Part shown: in pieces, positions 1 through 9,945 of the stretch | Layout of the letters: each line of letters starts with the position of its first letter | Position numbering within the stretch: position 1 is the first letter of the stretch | DNA from: CAZSXU01 sp964610505 | Lineage (GTDB): Bacteria > Arandabacterota > Arandabacteria > JAGLYR01 | Direction: 5' to 3' | Length of the DNA: 64,000 nucleotides | NCBI GenBank assembly: GCA_964610505.1 | Contig: CAZSXU010000005.1 | Coordinates: 1 to 64,000, forward strand | Translations under genes and position numbers: made by a program | Notes under the pieces: model-generated | Told to the model about the DNA's origin: nothing | The model's database searches: none | The model's input: only the letters and a program-made list of their open reading frames with translations

Positions 1-67
1 ACAATCCAAAGAATCCTTTACTTGGACGTGCCAGAGACGTAGACTCTCGAGCCAAGGAGTGAGCATC

Positions 68-376
68 ATGGTACACTTGGTCGAAGAGAAGAGCGACGAG
101 ATCGCGCGCCTCTGCGCGCGCTACAGTGTCAAACGTCTCGAACTGTTCGGTTCGGCCGCCGGGATCGATTTCGACCCGCAGAAGAGCGATATCGACTTCC
201 TGGTGGAGTTCCTTCCCCTACACTCTGGGGAGCACGCCGACGCGTACTTCGGCTTGCTCGAAGCGCTTCAGGAGCTGCTCGGGCGATCAGTCGACCTTGT
301 CATGCTAAACGCCGTCAAGAATCCTTACTTCCTTGAGGCAATTGTGAAGAACAGGACGGTACTCTATGCGGCTTGA
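68..376 (+). CDS. mntA: MntA-like minimal nucleotidyltransferase (antitoxin of MNT/HEPN pair)
   Basis: A 102-residue minimal nucleotidyltransferase. The polymerase-beta-type core is visible: a Gly-Ser pair, eleven residues, then Asp-Ile-Asp (GSx11DxD, one residue longer than the common GSx10DxD), and a later VDLV aspartate that would complete the metal triad. In known MNT/HEPN modules this protein AMPylates the HEPN partner and so neutralises its RNase. ATG at 68 is chosen because AAGGAG at 54-59 lies 8 bp upstream; the in-frame GTG at 59 would overlap that site. The stop codon overlaps the next gene by 11 bp, the usual translational coupling of these pairs. Family assignment is firm; the antitoxin role is inferred from the neighbour. 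Confidence 0.9.
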   Translation: MVHLVEEKSDEIARLCARYSVKRLELFGSAAGIDFDPQKSDIDFLVEFLPLHSGEHADAYFGLLEALQELLGRSVDLVMLNAVKNPYFLEAIVKNRTVLYAA

Positions 377-719
377 AGCCAAGAAGTATCTGGAGGACAT
401 GAGACAAGCGGCGGCTCACATCCGAGAGTTCACGGGAGGCAAGACTTGGGAAGACTACAAGGCAGATGCGCTGCTTCGGGCCGGCGTGGAGCGGCAGTTC
501 GAAATCATCGGCGAGGCCTTGCAGCAGCTCAACAAGATCGAAACCGGCCTGGTGTCCACGATCGCCGACTCCAAGCGGATCATCGCCTTTCGCAATATCC
601 TCATCCACGGCTACGCGGTTGTGGACGACCACGTCGTGTGGGACGTGGTGCAGCAGAACCTGCGTGCACTCCACCGGCAGGTGGAAGAGCTGCTTGGGCA
701 TGAGGACAAGTCAACCTAG
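366..719 (+). CDS. hepT: HepT-like HEPN RNase toxin
   Basis: A 117-residue all-helical HEPN (DUF86) protein. The diagnostic Rx4-6H motif is present near residue 80 as R-N-I-L-I-H-G-Y, which matches the RX4HXY active site of HepT toxins; this dyad cleaves RNA, and the Tyr is the residue AMPylated by MntA in characterised systems. The start overlaps the 3' end of the nucleotidyltransferase gene, so the two form a two-gene toxin-antitoxin operon. No further gene follows on the same strand. The active-site motif is intact, so the toxin is probably functional if expressed. Function is known for the family and inferred here. Confidence 0.9.
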   Translation: MRLEAKKYLEDMRQAAAHIREFTGGKTWEDYKADALLRAGVERQFEIIGEALQQLNKIETGLVSTIADSKRIIAFRNILIHGYAVVDDHVVWDVVQQNLRALHRQVEELLGHEDKST

Positions 720-887
720 GCCGCCGTTTCCAGGAAGATCTCCACGACACTCGCTATAGTAACGGAATCAGGCCCGTTTCGGCCTCTCTTCGTCATTGTA
801 ACGAAGGGGGTTCTGTCTCAAGAGGACTCTTCGCGGGGTTGCATTCCGAGATCCTTGGCAGTGCCCTACTCCTCAGCTTCTCCCGAC

Positions 888-1493
888 TCAATGATCCTGC
901 AGGGCGTACTTCAGCCGCTTCTTCGGGTCGCCGAACGTGACTTCCTTTGGCTTGAAATCATCCGGGTCGAAGGATCCGCCGATCCACTCCAGCATGCTCG
1001 CATGTTCCTCATGTTCCGGGTCGGAGATGGCCTTCAGGAATTCCTCATAGCCCCATGGACCACCACAGTCCTCGGGCGGGCACCTCCGCCGCCCAGCGAT
1101 GCAGCGCGGAGAGTGTATCTGCTCGTCGCGGGGCAGCGTCTTCTCCAGCAGTATCGTGTGCTCCCAACCGTCACCAAAATCGTACGCGTACTCTGCCTTT
1201 GGGTTTGTTGATGTGAAGAGCCGAGCAATCGGGACCTCCCACCCCAGCAGCGTCTCCCGTCCCGACGGGAACTCCTCGTCCGCAATACCTATGCGCTCTA
1301 TATAACGCTTCCGAAAATTGAAGATCTCGAACACATGCAGATGAGTATCCGTCCACCCCATCGAGTCCTGGATCGCCACATGAAGATCCCAGAACGTGTA
1401 GTCACCAGGTACCTGAATCCGGCGCCAAACAGGTGGCTTCGTGTTCTTCAGGATGATCTTGAACTGAAATATCCTGCTTGAGCTGCCTGCCAT
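888..1493 (-). CDS. Plasmid pRiA4b ORF-3-like protein
   Basis: A 201-residue protein of the pRiA4b ORF-3 family (PF07929, also called IS1096 passenger TnpR-like). Typical features are the N-terminal FQFKIILKNTKPPVWRRI strand, then the region around WDLHVAIQDSMGW and a YDFGDGWEH segment near the middle, followed by Cys-containing GRRRCPPEDCGG. The biochemical role of the family is not established; members are common on mobile elements and in accessory regions. It is a single gene with no partner on the same strand. ATG at 1493 is preceded by a G-rich stretch. It could be mobile-element cargo, but no transposase or terminal repeat was seen next to it. Confidence 0.85.
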   Translation of the reverse strand: MAGSSSRIFQFKIILKNTKPPVWRRIQVPGDYTFWDLHVAIQDSMGWTDTHLHVFEIFNFRKRYIERIGIADEEFPSGRETLLGWEVPIARLFTSTNPKAEYAYDFGDGWEHTILLEKTLPRDEQIHSPRCIAGRRRCPPEDCGGPWGYEEFLKAISDPEHEEHASMLEWIGGSFDPDDFKPKEVTFGDPKKRLKYALQDH

Positions 1494-1696
1494 CGTGTTC
1501 CCCCGTGTCGATGGCCCACGAACTGGAGCACCTCGAGGCTACCGCATCGCTCCGCTGATCGCAAGGGGCAACATGCAGAGAACAGCGCCGCCCATTGAGT
1601 GGGAGATCATCGAATACGCCACGAGACACCATCTTTGGACAATCGGCGCGCAGAGGGCACCCACGTGCCAGGGCAACAACACGCCTTAATCTCGGA

Positions 1697-3325
1697 TCAC
1701 CGAGACGGCAACAACTGCCATTCAATGCCCGTGACGTCACCAGCGTCCTCGATCACAATGGAACGCGCTGAATCGGCGCTGGCCGTCCCGGGGTACCACG
1801 TGAGTCTGACGCAATGGCTCCAGGTCCCGGCACCGATCTTGATCTCACCGTCGGGAAGGCCGTCCATAATGAAATGCCCGCTCGAATCGACGGCCCAGAA
1901 ACCGCACGGACACCACTGCGGAAATCCCGGGACACTGGCGTCCAACATGGAGGGAGCCCCCTGCCCACCGGCCCGCAGGACGCGGCCGTGGATAGAACCT
2001 CCCTTCTCCAGGGTGAAGCTGATATCGACCTTCTCCCCTTCGGAGGAGATCACCACCGGCGTTGCTTCCTCGAAGCTCGAAGCCCGGTCATACCATTGAG
2101 GTCTCCAACCCTGCGCGGCCTCCGGGGTGATGTTGAGGAAGTACGAGCCCGGAGCCAGATTGCAGATCGGTTGCTTGCGAGAATGGTGTACGACACTCCT
2201 GGAGATGCAATGTCCCGTGGAATCGTGAACCATGATGGTGGCCCGGACTGAATCCGGAGCGCGGACGCCCTTGAGCTCATAGGAGACGGCGCTGACCCCG
2301 ACGTGATCCGCCCACACCGTCTTCCCCGGCCCGACCTCGAACACGGCCGCGTCTTCGAAACACGTACCCCCGTACCAACGCACGGCCCCCATGGTGGATA
2401 TCGCCAGCCGCACTCGGGACGGCGTGAAGAAGGATATGCAGTACTCTCCCAGTGAATCCACCTTCGAGGACGCCTGACGGCCTAACATGACCCGCCGAGG
2501 TACGCCTTCCAGATTGGCTTGGGCCCAGAGATGATTCCTCCTGGCAAGCTCGAGGTTTCCGTAGACCCGCCCACGAAGAGTCCCCGGTTCAGGCAACGAC
2601 ACTGTGCGCCCTGTCGTCTCATCCGGCAAGATGATGATGGAATCCGCTTCAGAATAATGGGCGGTCCGGCTCATCCACAGCCTGCTCACACCCCGATGAG
2701 CGAATAGAAACACTGTCAGCCTGATGAGGTAGGCGTCTGGGACAATCCCTTCGACCAGGATCCTCGATTCAGTGGTGAGCTCAGTCCGGACCACTGAATG
2801 CCTAGGTTCGTCGATGTCGCGATAGAACTCGGCATACCAAGTGAATCGTCCTTCAAGCTGTGGCGACGCTTGAAGCGTCAGATCCACTCTACCCAGTGAG
2901 AAATCGACCTGCTGAGGCTCGTCGCCCGGGATGACTTCGAGAACCCTGGGATCACTGAGACCGTAGGACAGACCGCCTTCCGACTGCCACGTGTCGTAGT
3001 CTGCCAAACTGCAGGGATCCGCGCTGAGCCAATACCGCCCGGCCGGAAGGTGCAAGGTGAACCACCCGTCGGCATTCGTCCTCGTGCGCAGCTGGTCCAT
3101 CGGAATACGGATCCTCTGCCTCCACGGCTCCGGCGGAATCCCACTTCGCAGATCTCCGTAGACCAGAACGTCCTTCATCGGGCGACCACCCGAAGTCACC
3201 CGCCCCGTGATGATGCCGCAATCCGTCGACCCGCACACCCTCTTGGGCTCTCTACACCCGGACGAAGACAGAGCGATGGAAACGAGGACCCAATAGATGC
3301 CTATTCTAAGCAGTCGAGGGCGCAT
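1697..3325 (-). CDS. Putative lipoprotein with carboxypeptidase-regulatory-like (beta-sandwich) repeats
   Basis: A predicted outer or surface lipoprotein of 542 residues. The N-terminus from ATG 3325 (MRPRLLRIGIYW) forms a hydrophobic signal ending in SSSGC, a plausible lipobox; an upstream ATG at 3469 would bury this signal 48 residues inside, so the shorter start is preferred. The rest is beta-rich with at least two modules resembling carboxypeptidase regulatory-like (CarboxypepD_reg) folds, e.g. GIITGRVTSGGRPMKDVLVY near residue 40, GTLRGRVYGN in the middle and GSIHGRVLRAGGQGAPSML near residue 450. Such modules are usually non-catalytic. No enzyme motif was seen. Monocistronic. Confidence 0.7.
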   Translation of the reverse strand: MRPRLLRIGIYWVLVSIALSSSGCREPKRVCGSTDCGIITGRVTSGGRPMKDVLVYGDLRSGIPPEPWRQRIRIPMDQLRTRTNADGWFTLHLPAGRYWLSADPCSLADYDTWQSEGGLSYGLSDPRVLEVIPGDEPQQVDFSLGRVDLTLQASPQLEGRFTWYAEFYRDIDEPRHSVVRTELTTESRILVEGIVPDAYLIRLTVFLFAHRGVSRLWMSRTAHYSEADSIIILPDETTGRTVSLPEPGTLRGRVYGNLELARRNHLWAQANLEGVPRRVMLGRQASSKVDSLGEYCISFFTPSRVRLAISTMGAVRWYGGTCFEDAAVFEVGPGKTVWADHVGVSAVSYELKGVRAPDSVRATIMVHDSTGHCISRSVVHHSRKQPICNLAPGSYFLNITPEAAQGWRPQWYDRASSFEEATPVVISSEGEKVDISFTLEKGGSIHGRVLRAGGQGAPSMLDASVPGFPQWCPCGFWAVDSSGHFIMDGLPDGEIKIGAGTWSHCVRLTWYPGTASADSARSIVIEDAGDVTGIEWQLLPSR

Positions 3326-3428
3326 AACAGCAATCCCCGGATGAGCGGGAGTGGCAGTCCGTGCATCAAGACTATGCCCCCGGATGAAGCAAGCGTCAAG
3401 GGTCAGGACGGGTCCATATGGCAAATGC

Positions 3429-3560
3429 GGGACAGAGGGGCTGTTGAAGAAGTCATCTTTGCCGTCCAAGGGTCCGTCAACACGGTCCGCCGTACCCCGA
3501 CGGATCGTGTTGACGGATCGCGTCCGGAGCGCGGGGGTTTTTCAACAGGCCCACAGACCC
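3429..3560. repeat. Palindromic gene-less element E1 with nested inverted repeats
   Basis: Outer 23-bp arms at 3429-3451 and 3538-3560 match 18 of 23 when one is reverse-complemented (GGGACAGA... and ...TCTGTGGG-type ends followed by CTGTTGAA). Inside lies a second, perfect 11-bp inverted pair (CCGTCAACACG at 3474-3484 and its complement at 3506-3516), extended by TCCG/CGGA. There is no coding capacity. The right arm (TTTTTCAACAG-CCCACAGAC) recurs at 17168-17188. It looks like a MITE or a REP-type element mobilised in trans; no transposase is in the window. Confidence 0.7.
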
Positions 3561-3602
3561 GGATTCCCGCGGTCGAGGACTACTTGCGTGGAGAGCGGAT
3601 GA

Positions 3603-4949
3603 CTATGCGGTCGGGTCCAGAACGCGTCCGAGAAAGAGGATCGCTCCCGTTTCCCGGTCACGAATGAGGAACAGGAACGGGCGATCCACCCGGAGAGCCA
3701 CCATGGGGGGACTGGACGTTGCCTCCCCCATAACGATAGCCGTCGCCGCCGCGGCTTCAACACCCCTCTCGTCCACGCCGACGAAGGTCTTGTGGAACAC
3801 GTTTTTGATGTAAACGTTGTAACCTGGCGGGAGCTGGGAGAGGTCCACCATCCCGCCGAAGTCAGCCCCAAACGGCTCGAAGGGAACTGTCATCCCCATT
3901 CTCTGGAGCGTGCTCTTCAAGCTGAAGTCCGACTCGAACGAGAACTTGGGAAGGGTCAAAACGACCTTCCGGTCTAACTCGAAGCCAGCCAGGATCTCGT
4001 CGAGCCGCTCGACATCGAGATCCGTCTCAAAACGAGTGAACAGTCCGGGACCGGGGAGGATGATGACCATCGCCAGTTCCTCTCCCCGGCATGGCAGCTC
4101 CACCGCCTGGCAGTCGGCGTCCGCATAGTGAGGGTGCCACTCGTCCTGGTTCATCATGGCCACGGTGACTTCGCCGCCATCGAGGAGGTAGAACAAGCTG
4201 TCGGCGGTCAAGGATTCATGGAATGGAAGTGCCCAAGGGGCTTTGAGATAAAGAGCGTTAGTCAGAACCGCAACGGTTGAGGAATCTACGGATCCCGCCG
4301 GGAGCAGGTCTTTGATCCTTTCCCGGGTCCGATTCTCGACCCAAAGATTGATCGTTTCTCTCGCTTCCTCCCACGCGTGCAGGAAATCAACGGCGTAGAC
4401 CCCGCATCCGTAGTTGAGTGCCAGAAGGTCCAGGTACTCTTCGATGAAGGGGTACTCTATCCGAGCCCACAGACTATTCGCGGTGAAAAGCTCGACAGGT
4501 CCCTGTTCTTCCCCCTCCACAACGCCGGGGGGCAGGTTCCTTTCCTGGAGGGCAAGATCCAGAGCGTTGAACGCCGTGTGGAGATCGTCCTGAGGCAAAA
4601 CGAACCGCAGAGCCTCGGCGATTTGCTCGTCGGTCTCTCCGCGAGCGCCTCCGTACACCATGCCGAAGGTCATCCGGATGCTGAGCGGCGAGATGAGGTA
4701 GTTGCCCTCCTCTTCTTCTGTCAGCGTGTGGTAGAGATTGAGTGCGAACTCGTGGTTGCCTCGGACGAGTTGTTCGAGATCGGACATGTCCGGAGCAGGA
4801 TCCCGGTCCAGGTCGGAGCTATAGACAGGGGGGCCGGAGTCGTCATCGGGCCCCGTCGTGTCCGACGAGCCCCCACAACCGGCGGCGAGGAGAGCCGCGA
4901 GTAGAATGCCGAGACATAGAAGGCAAGATCTAGTCATGTGCCGGGACAT
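3603..4949 (-). CDS. Serpin-family protease inhibitor lipoprotein
   Basis: A 448-residue serpin. The N-terminus is a lipoprotein signal (LLAALLAAGC) followed by a Ser/Thr/Asp-rich linker; the serpin body begins near residue 60 with FALNLYHTL and NYLISPLSIRM. Near the C-terminus are the conserved FHKTFVGVDERG (breach and hinge) and PFLFLIRDRETGAILFLGRV (strand B5) motifs. The reactive-centre hinge is G-V-E-A-A-A-A-T-A: small residues at P12-P9 indicate an inhibitory rather than a storage serpin. The scissile bond falls around Glu-Ala-Thr-Ser, suggesting an elastase-like target (inference). ATG at 4949 has GGAGG five bases upstream. Bacterial serpins are sporadic and usually act on proteases outside the cell. 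Confidence 0.95.
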   Translation of the reverse strand: MSRHMTRSCLLCLGILLAALLAAGCGGSSDTTGPDDDSGPPVYSSDLDRDPAPDMSDLEQLVRGNHEFALNLYHTLTEEEEGNYLISPLSIRMTFGMVYGGARGETDEQIAEALRFVLPQDDLHTAFNALDLALQERNLPPGVVEGEEQGPVELFTANSLWARIEYPFIEEYLDLLALNYGCGVYAVDFLHAWEEARETINLWVENRTRERIKDLLPAGSVDSSTVAVLTNALYLKAPWALPFHESLTADSLFYLLDGGEVTVAMMNQDEWHPHYADADCQAVELPCRGEELAMVIILPGPGLFTRFETDLDVERLDEILAGFELDRKVVLTLPKFSFESDFSLKSTLQRMGMTVPFEPFGADFGGMVDLSQLPPGYNVYIKNVFHKTFVGVDERGVEAAAATAIVMGEATSSPPMVALRVDRPFLFLIRDRETGAILFLGRVLDPTA

Positions 4950-5122
4950 GACGTCCTCCGTCGGTGGGGGATAAGGGGAGCAATGTACCTGTCCTCGGAC
5001 GAATCGGAGAGTCGGATGATGTTTCGCCCATCCGCGTTTAGTCTACCGTCCAGATCCACTGTCGTCAAGGGGCAAAGCCCGATCCCCAGAATTGCGGCCA
5101 AGAAGGGCTTCAGAGGGCTTCA

Positions 5123-5272
5123 GGGGACGTAGTTGGCTTCAGTAGCTTATTGGGGCAACTGACGCGAATCGATAGCGCCGGATCACGCCCGCTACGGCGT
5201 GGACACCCGATGCGAGTGAGCGTCTACCTCAAGACAAAGGGCGGAATAAGCTAACAAAGCTAACTACGTCCC
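5123..5272. repeat. Inverted-repeat element E2 in the 4950-5508 gap
   Basis: A left arm at 5123-5151 and a right arm at 5245-5272 match 24 of 28 positions after reverse complementation; both start GGGACGTAGTT and end AGCTTATT. The roughly 90-bp interior has no reading frame of note. This is the only structured part of the 559-bp gene-free stretch between the serpin and the kinase gene; the rest shows nothing recognisable except a short GGGCTTCAGA duplication at 5104-5123. Confidence 0.65.
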
Positions 5273-5508
5273 GGAAAGTCGTCGAGAAGGGCGTTGGCTG
5301 CCAGTGTGCTTTGAGTGTGTCAACGCTCTTCGACGTGTCCACGCAGCTGATCTTCCGACGCTCTCGGAACGCTCCGGTAGAGGATTTTGACCTTGCCTAG
5401 CCGTCGCTCCGAGGTACAATCACCGTAAGATCCATGCAGCCACGATCATGCTCCGAGCGGATCCAGGCCGGAGATCAACGGCCGCAGCCACCAGCCTGCG
5501 AGGACCCC

Positions 5509-7739
<2,231 letters not shown>

Positions 7740-7743
<4 letters not shown>

Positions 7744-7823
7744 TAGGCCAGATCATGTCCGACTACCCAATCCTCGAGAAGCTCGGCGTAGGCGGAGTGG
7801 GCTCCCTCCCCTTACTGTCATAG
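7740..7823 (+). pseudogene. Truncated Ser/Thr kinase N-terminus (relic of a second copy)
   Basis: An ATG overlapping the stop of the kinase gene opens a 27-codon frame reading MIGQIMSDYPILEKLGVGGV before diverging and stopping at TAG 7821. This aligns residue for residue with the kinase start just upstream (MIGKTISHYRILSKLGEGGM), through the glycine loop. Homology ends at about 7803, where short CTGTCATAG repeats (7815-7823, 7826-7834) begin. It is best explained as the start of a former tandem kinase gene whose remainder was deleted. It is too short to be functional. Confidence 0.75.
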
Positions 7824-7851
7824 TTCTGTCATAGGTCTGTGTCTTCCGATC

Positions 7852-7891
7852 GTGAAATGGAGTGAAATGCAGTGAGACACAGTGAAATGCA
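7852..7891 (+). repeat. Four 10-bp tandem units (GTGAAATGCA-like)
   Basis: Four consecutive decamers: GTGAAATGGA, GTGAAATGCA, GTGAGACACA and GTGAAATGCA. They abut repeat copy A. Repeat copy B at 13010 is preceded by a shorter, decayed version (GCGAGACACT, GCGAAACAAA), so the tandem block belongs to the same larger repeated unit. Confidence 0.7.
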
Positions 7892-8023
7892 AAAACGCGG
7901 CTAACTGGCGGTCTCAGAAAGGGTTAGATTGTAAGTGGTTGTGTGGTTTGAGGTTAGCCGGACAGGTCGAAAACGATAACTCCCTGCTTAAAGGGCAGGT
8001 GCTCGAATGCGGCCCCGGGTTCG
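7891..8023 (+). repeat. Intergenic repeat, copy A
   Basis: About 133 bp that aligns almost without gaps to 13010-13143. Shared blocks include AAAAACGCGG, GGGTTAGATTGTAA, TGGTTTGAGGTTAGCCGGA, GGTCGAAAACGAT and GGCAGGTGCTCGAAT. A short hairpin in the same place in both copies is kept although its bases differ (CCTGC/GCAGG here, CCTTC/GAAGG in copy B). No reading frame is conserved between copies. It occupies most of the 477-bp gap between the kinase and the metallo-hydrolase gene. It could be a structured RNA, a mobile-element remnant or a larger repeat family. Confidence 0.7.
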
Positions 8024-8220
8024 TCTAAGGATGAGCGGCCGCCGACGGAGCAGGACAGGCTTCGACAGGCTGAACGGGAGAATTGCCGGCGTCCTGGAGA
8101 TTCTTCAACTGCCCCCACGTCCCGCGAAGCTCCTTGATTCTCACGATGCACGAGCGTATCGTTGCACCGTCGGGGCCTTCTCGCAATTCCCTCATTTCAA
8201 AGCGGCAAGGAGTCCACACC

Positions 8221-9498
8221 ATGTCCGCTGCAATGCCCACTCTCATTGTTGGCCTTCTGGTTCTGGGCCTGGTCCCGGCCGCCGCCGAGGATCACTTCCA
8301 GGTCACCTCCCTGGCCCCCGACCTGCTGATGCTCAGCACTGATCAGGGCAGCTATTCCACCAATTCCCTGGTCTTCACCGGGGAGGACGGTCTCTTGCTG
8401 GTCGACACGCACAGCAGCCAAGACACCGAGGCCTTCAAGGACTTTGTGGGCGGGCTGGGGCTTGGCCCCCCGAAGTACATCATCAATACCCACCGCCACG
8501 TGGAGCACATCGCCGGCAATGCCCTCTTCGGCCCGGATCCCATCATCGTGGCCCACCGTCTTTTCCCCGGCAAGCTGCGGAGCGGGACCTTCCTGTTCAG
8601 CGAGTATCCCCCCGAGGCCTTTCCCGACATCACCTTCGCCGACTCCCTGGAAATCAGCTTCAACGGTGAGATTGTTCGCCTGGTCAACATCGGCGGCAGT
8701 CACGATGACAACGAGATTATGGTGCACTTCACCCGGCACGGAATCGCCCACATCAGTTCAGTGGTCAACGGCTTCAACTTCCCGTCGGTCGACAGTGACG
8801 GCGACGTGCTCGGGTTCGAGCCCCAAGTCCGCCGCATTATGACCCTGCTGCCCCGGGATATACGCCTGATTTCCGGGCACAACGGCAGGGCCTCGGGCTT
8901 CGACTTTGTCGGCAAGTGGGACCAGCTGCCGGCCTACGCGGACATGATGAAATCCACAATTGCCATCGTCCGAAAGGGCCTGTCCCAAGGGAAGACGATG
9001 GAGGACATGCAGGCCGCCGGAGTCCTGGATGACTACCAGCAGTACGCCGGCAGCTACGTCGGAACTGATGAGTGGATCAAGTACGTTGTGAAGGCTCTGA
9101 CACGCTCCCAGGAGACCAAGAAGGACATCTGTCAGCCTGTTTTCCAGACTTGGAAGAAGGACGGAGCTCGGGCGGCAGTGGACCTCTACCGGCAGCTGGA
9201 AGAGACCCGGGGGCAGCAATACGACTTCCACGAGATTACCCTGCTCGGCATCGGTTCGAAGCTCTACTCTCGCGGGTTGTACGAAGACGCCTGCGAGTTC
9301 CTGCTCGGCTGTATCGACCTCTATCCCGGGGCCGAATACGCCTACTACACCCATTACCTGACCGCCGACTGCTTCCAAGAGCTGGATCGCCCCAAAAAGG
9401 CCATCGAGCACTGCCGCGAATCGTTGCGGATCAATCCCGATTTTGCGGCCGCTGCCAGCTTGCTGGAGGAGCTTTCAGGGGAACCTGAGGAGAAGTAA
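8221..9498 (+). CDS. Exported metallo-beta-lactamase-fold hydrolase with C-terminal TPR
   Basis: A 425-residue protein. A signal peptide (MPTLIVGLLVLGLVPAAAEDH) precedes a metallo-beta-lactamase fold at about residues 25-270. The first metal motif reads T-H-R-H-V-E-H where the family has HxHxDH, so the Zn2 aspartate is replaced by Glu. Further ligands are the His of GGSHDDNE and of ISGHNG. Residues about 290-420 are helical with a TPR-like end (KKAIEHCRESLRINPDFAAA). ATG at 8221 has AAGGAG about 10 bp upstream; the open frame runs up to 8083 but the extension lacks a signal. It probably acts outside the cytoplasm. Substrate unknown; the family includes lactamases, lactonases and alkylsulfatase-like enzymes. 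Confidence 0.88.
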   Translation: MSAAMPTLIVGLLVLGLVPAAAEDHFQVTSLAPDLLMLSTDQGSYSTNSLVFTGEDGLLLVDTHSSQDTEAFKDFVGGLGLGPPKYIINTHRHVEHIAGNALFGPDPIIVAHRLFPGKLRSGTFLFSEYPPEAFPDITFADSLEISFNGEIVRLVNIGGSHDDNEIMVHFTRHGIAHISSVVNGFNFPSVDSDGDVLGFEPQVRRIMTLLPRDIRLISGHNGRASGFDFVGKWDQLPAYADMMKSTIAIVRKGLSQGKTMEDMQAAGVLDDYQQYAGSYVGTDEWIKYVVKALTRSQETKKDICQPVFQTWKKDGARAAVDLYRQLEETRGQQYDFHEITLLGIGSKLYSRGLYEDACEFLLGCIDLYPGAEYAYYTHYLTADCFQELDRPKKAIEHCRESLRINPDFAAAASLLEELSGEPEEK

Positions 9499-9600
9499 AC
9501 CGGATCCGTGGGATCGTCCCGAACCAAGCTGCGCAGGCGCCGCCCCCGGTCGACCACGAGACTATCGAACGGGTCCCCCAGCTTGCAGCTTGGAGGAATG

Positions 9601-9806
9601 CGGGACAGAGCCTTAATCCAGGTACGTGCATGCCCTACAAGGCATGTCATTCATCCTGGTTCGAGGCTCGTTTTCCTTTACAGGCTTGATCCGGCTGGTG
9701 GGGAACCCGAAAGGCGATGGGTCAGTCCGGATGAGGAAATCCGCACATGGGAAACCCCGCAGTCCGAAGACAGTCAAGCAGATTTGCGAATAAGGGCTCT
9801 GTCCCT
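9601..9806. repeat. Inverted-repeat element E3
   Basis: GGGACAGAGCC at 9602-9612 has its exact complement at 9795-9805. The interior holds a small hairpin (CATGCC 9629-9634, GGCATG 9641-9646) and no credible gene. Together with the stem-loop at 9861-9902 it fills the 447-bp space between two stop codons (9498 and 9946). The GGGACAGA end is shared with E1, E4 and E5, which suggests one superfamily of mobilised palindromes. Confidence 0.65.
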
Positions 9807-9860
9807 TAACGTCTCGTGTAGTCTGAGGTCGGCCAAATGGCCTGGACAGTATGTGAAGAC

Positions 9861-9902
9861 AACGGCTCCCGCCGGCTACAGATTCGCCCGGCGGGAGCCG
9901 TT
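9861..9902 (-). terminator. Strong stem-loop after the GEVED protein gene
   Basis: A perfect 15-bp stem (AACGGCTCCCGCCGG at 9861-9875, complement at 9888-9902) with a 12-base loop, 43 bp beyond the stop codon at 9946. The trailing sequence on the minus strand is only weakly T-rich, so it may be an mRNA 3'-end stabiliser or a Rho-independent terminator of atypical form. It lies between convergent genes and could serve both. Confidence 0.7.
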
Positions 9903-9945
9903 TGCGTTTGAGGTCCGTGGTTGTGGCAACGGCGGATGCGACTCT

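Noticed and set aside
888..1493. pRiA4b ORF-3-like gene taken as proof of an insertion sequence
   Set aside because: No transposase, terminal inverted repeats or target duplication were seen around it.
7981..8023. tRNA-like look of the repeat (GCTCGAAT resembling a T-loop, plus a hairpin)
   Set aside because: No acceptor stem, D-arm or correct spacing could be drawn in either copy, so no tRNA is called.
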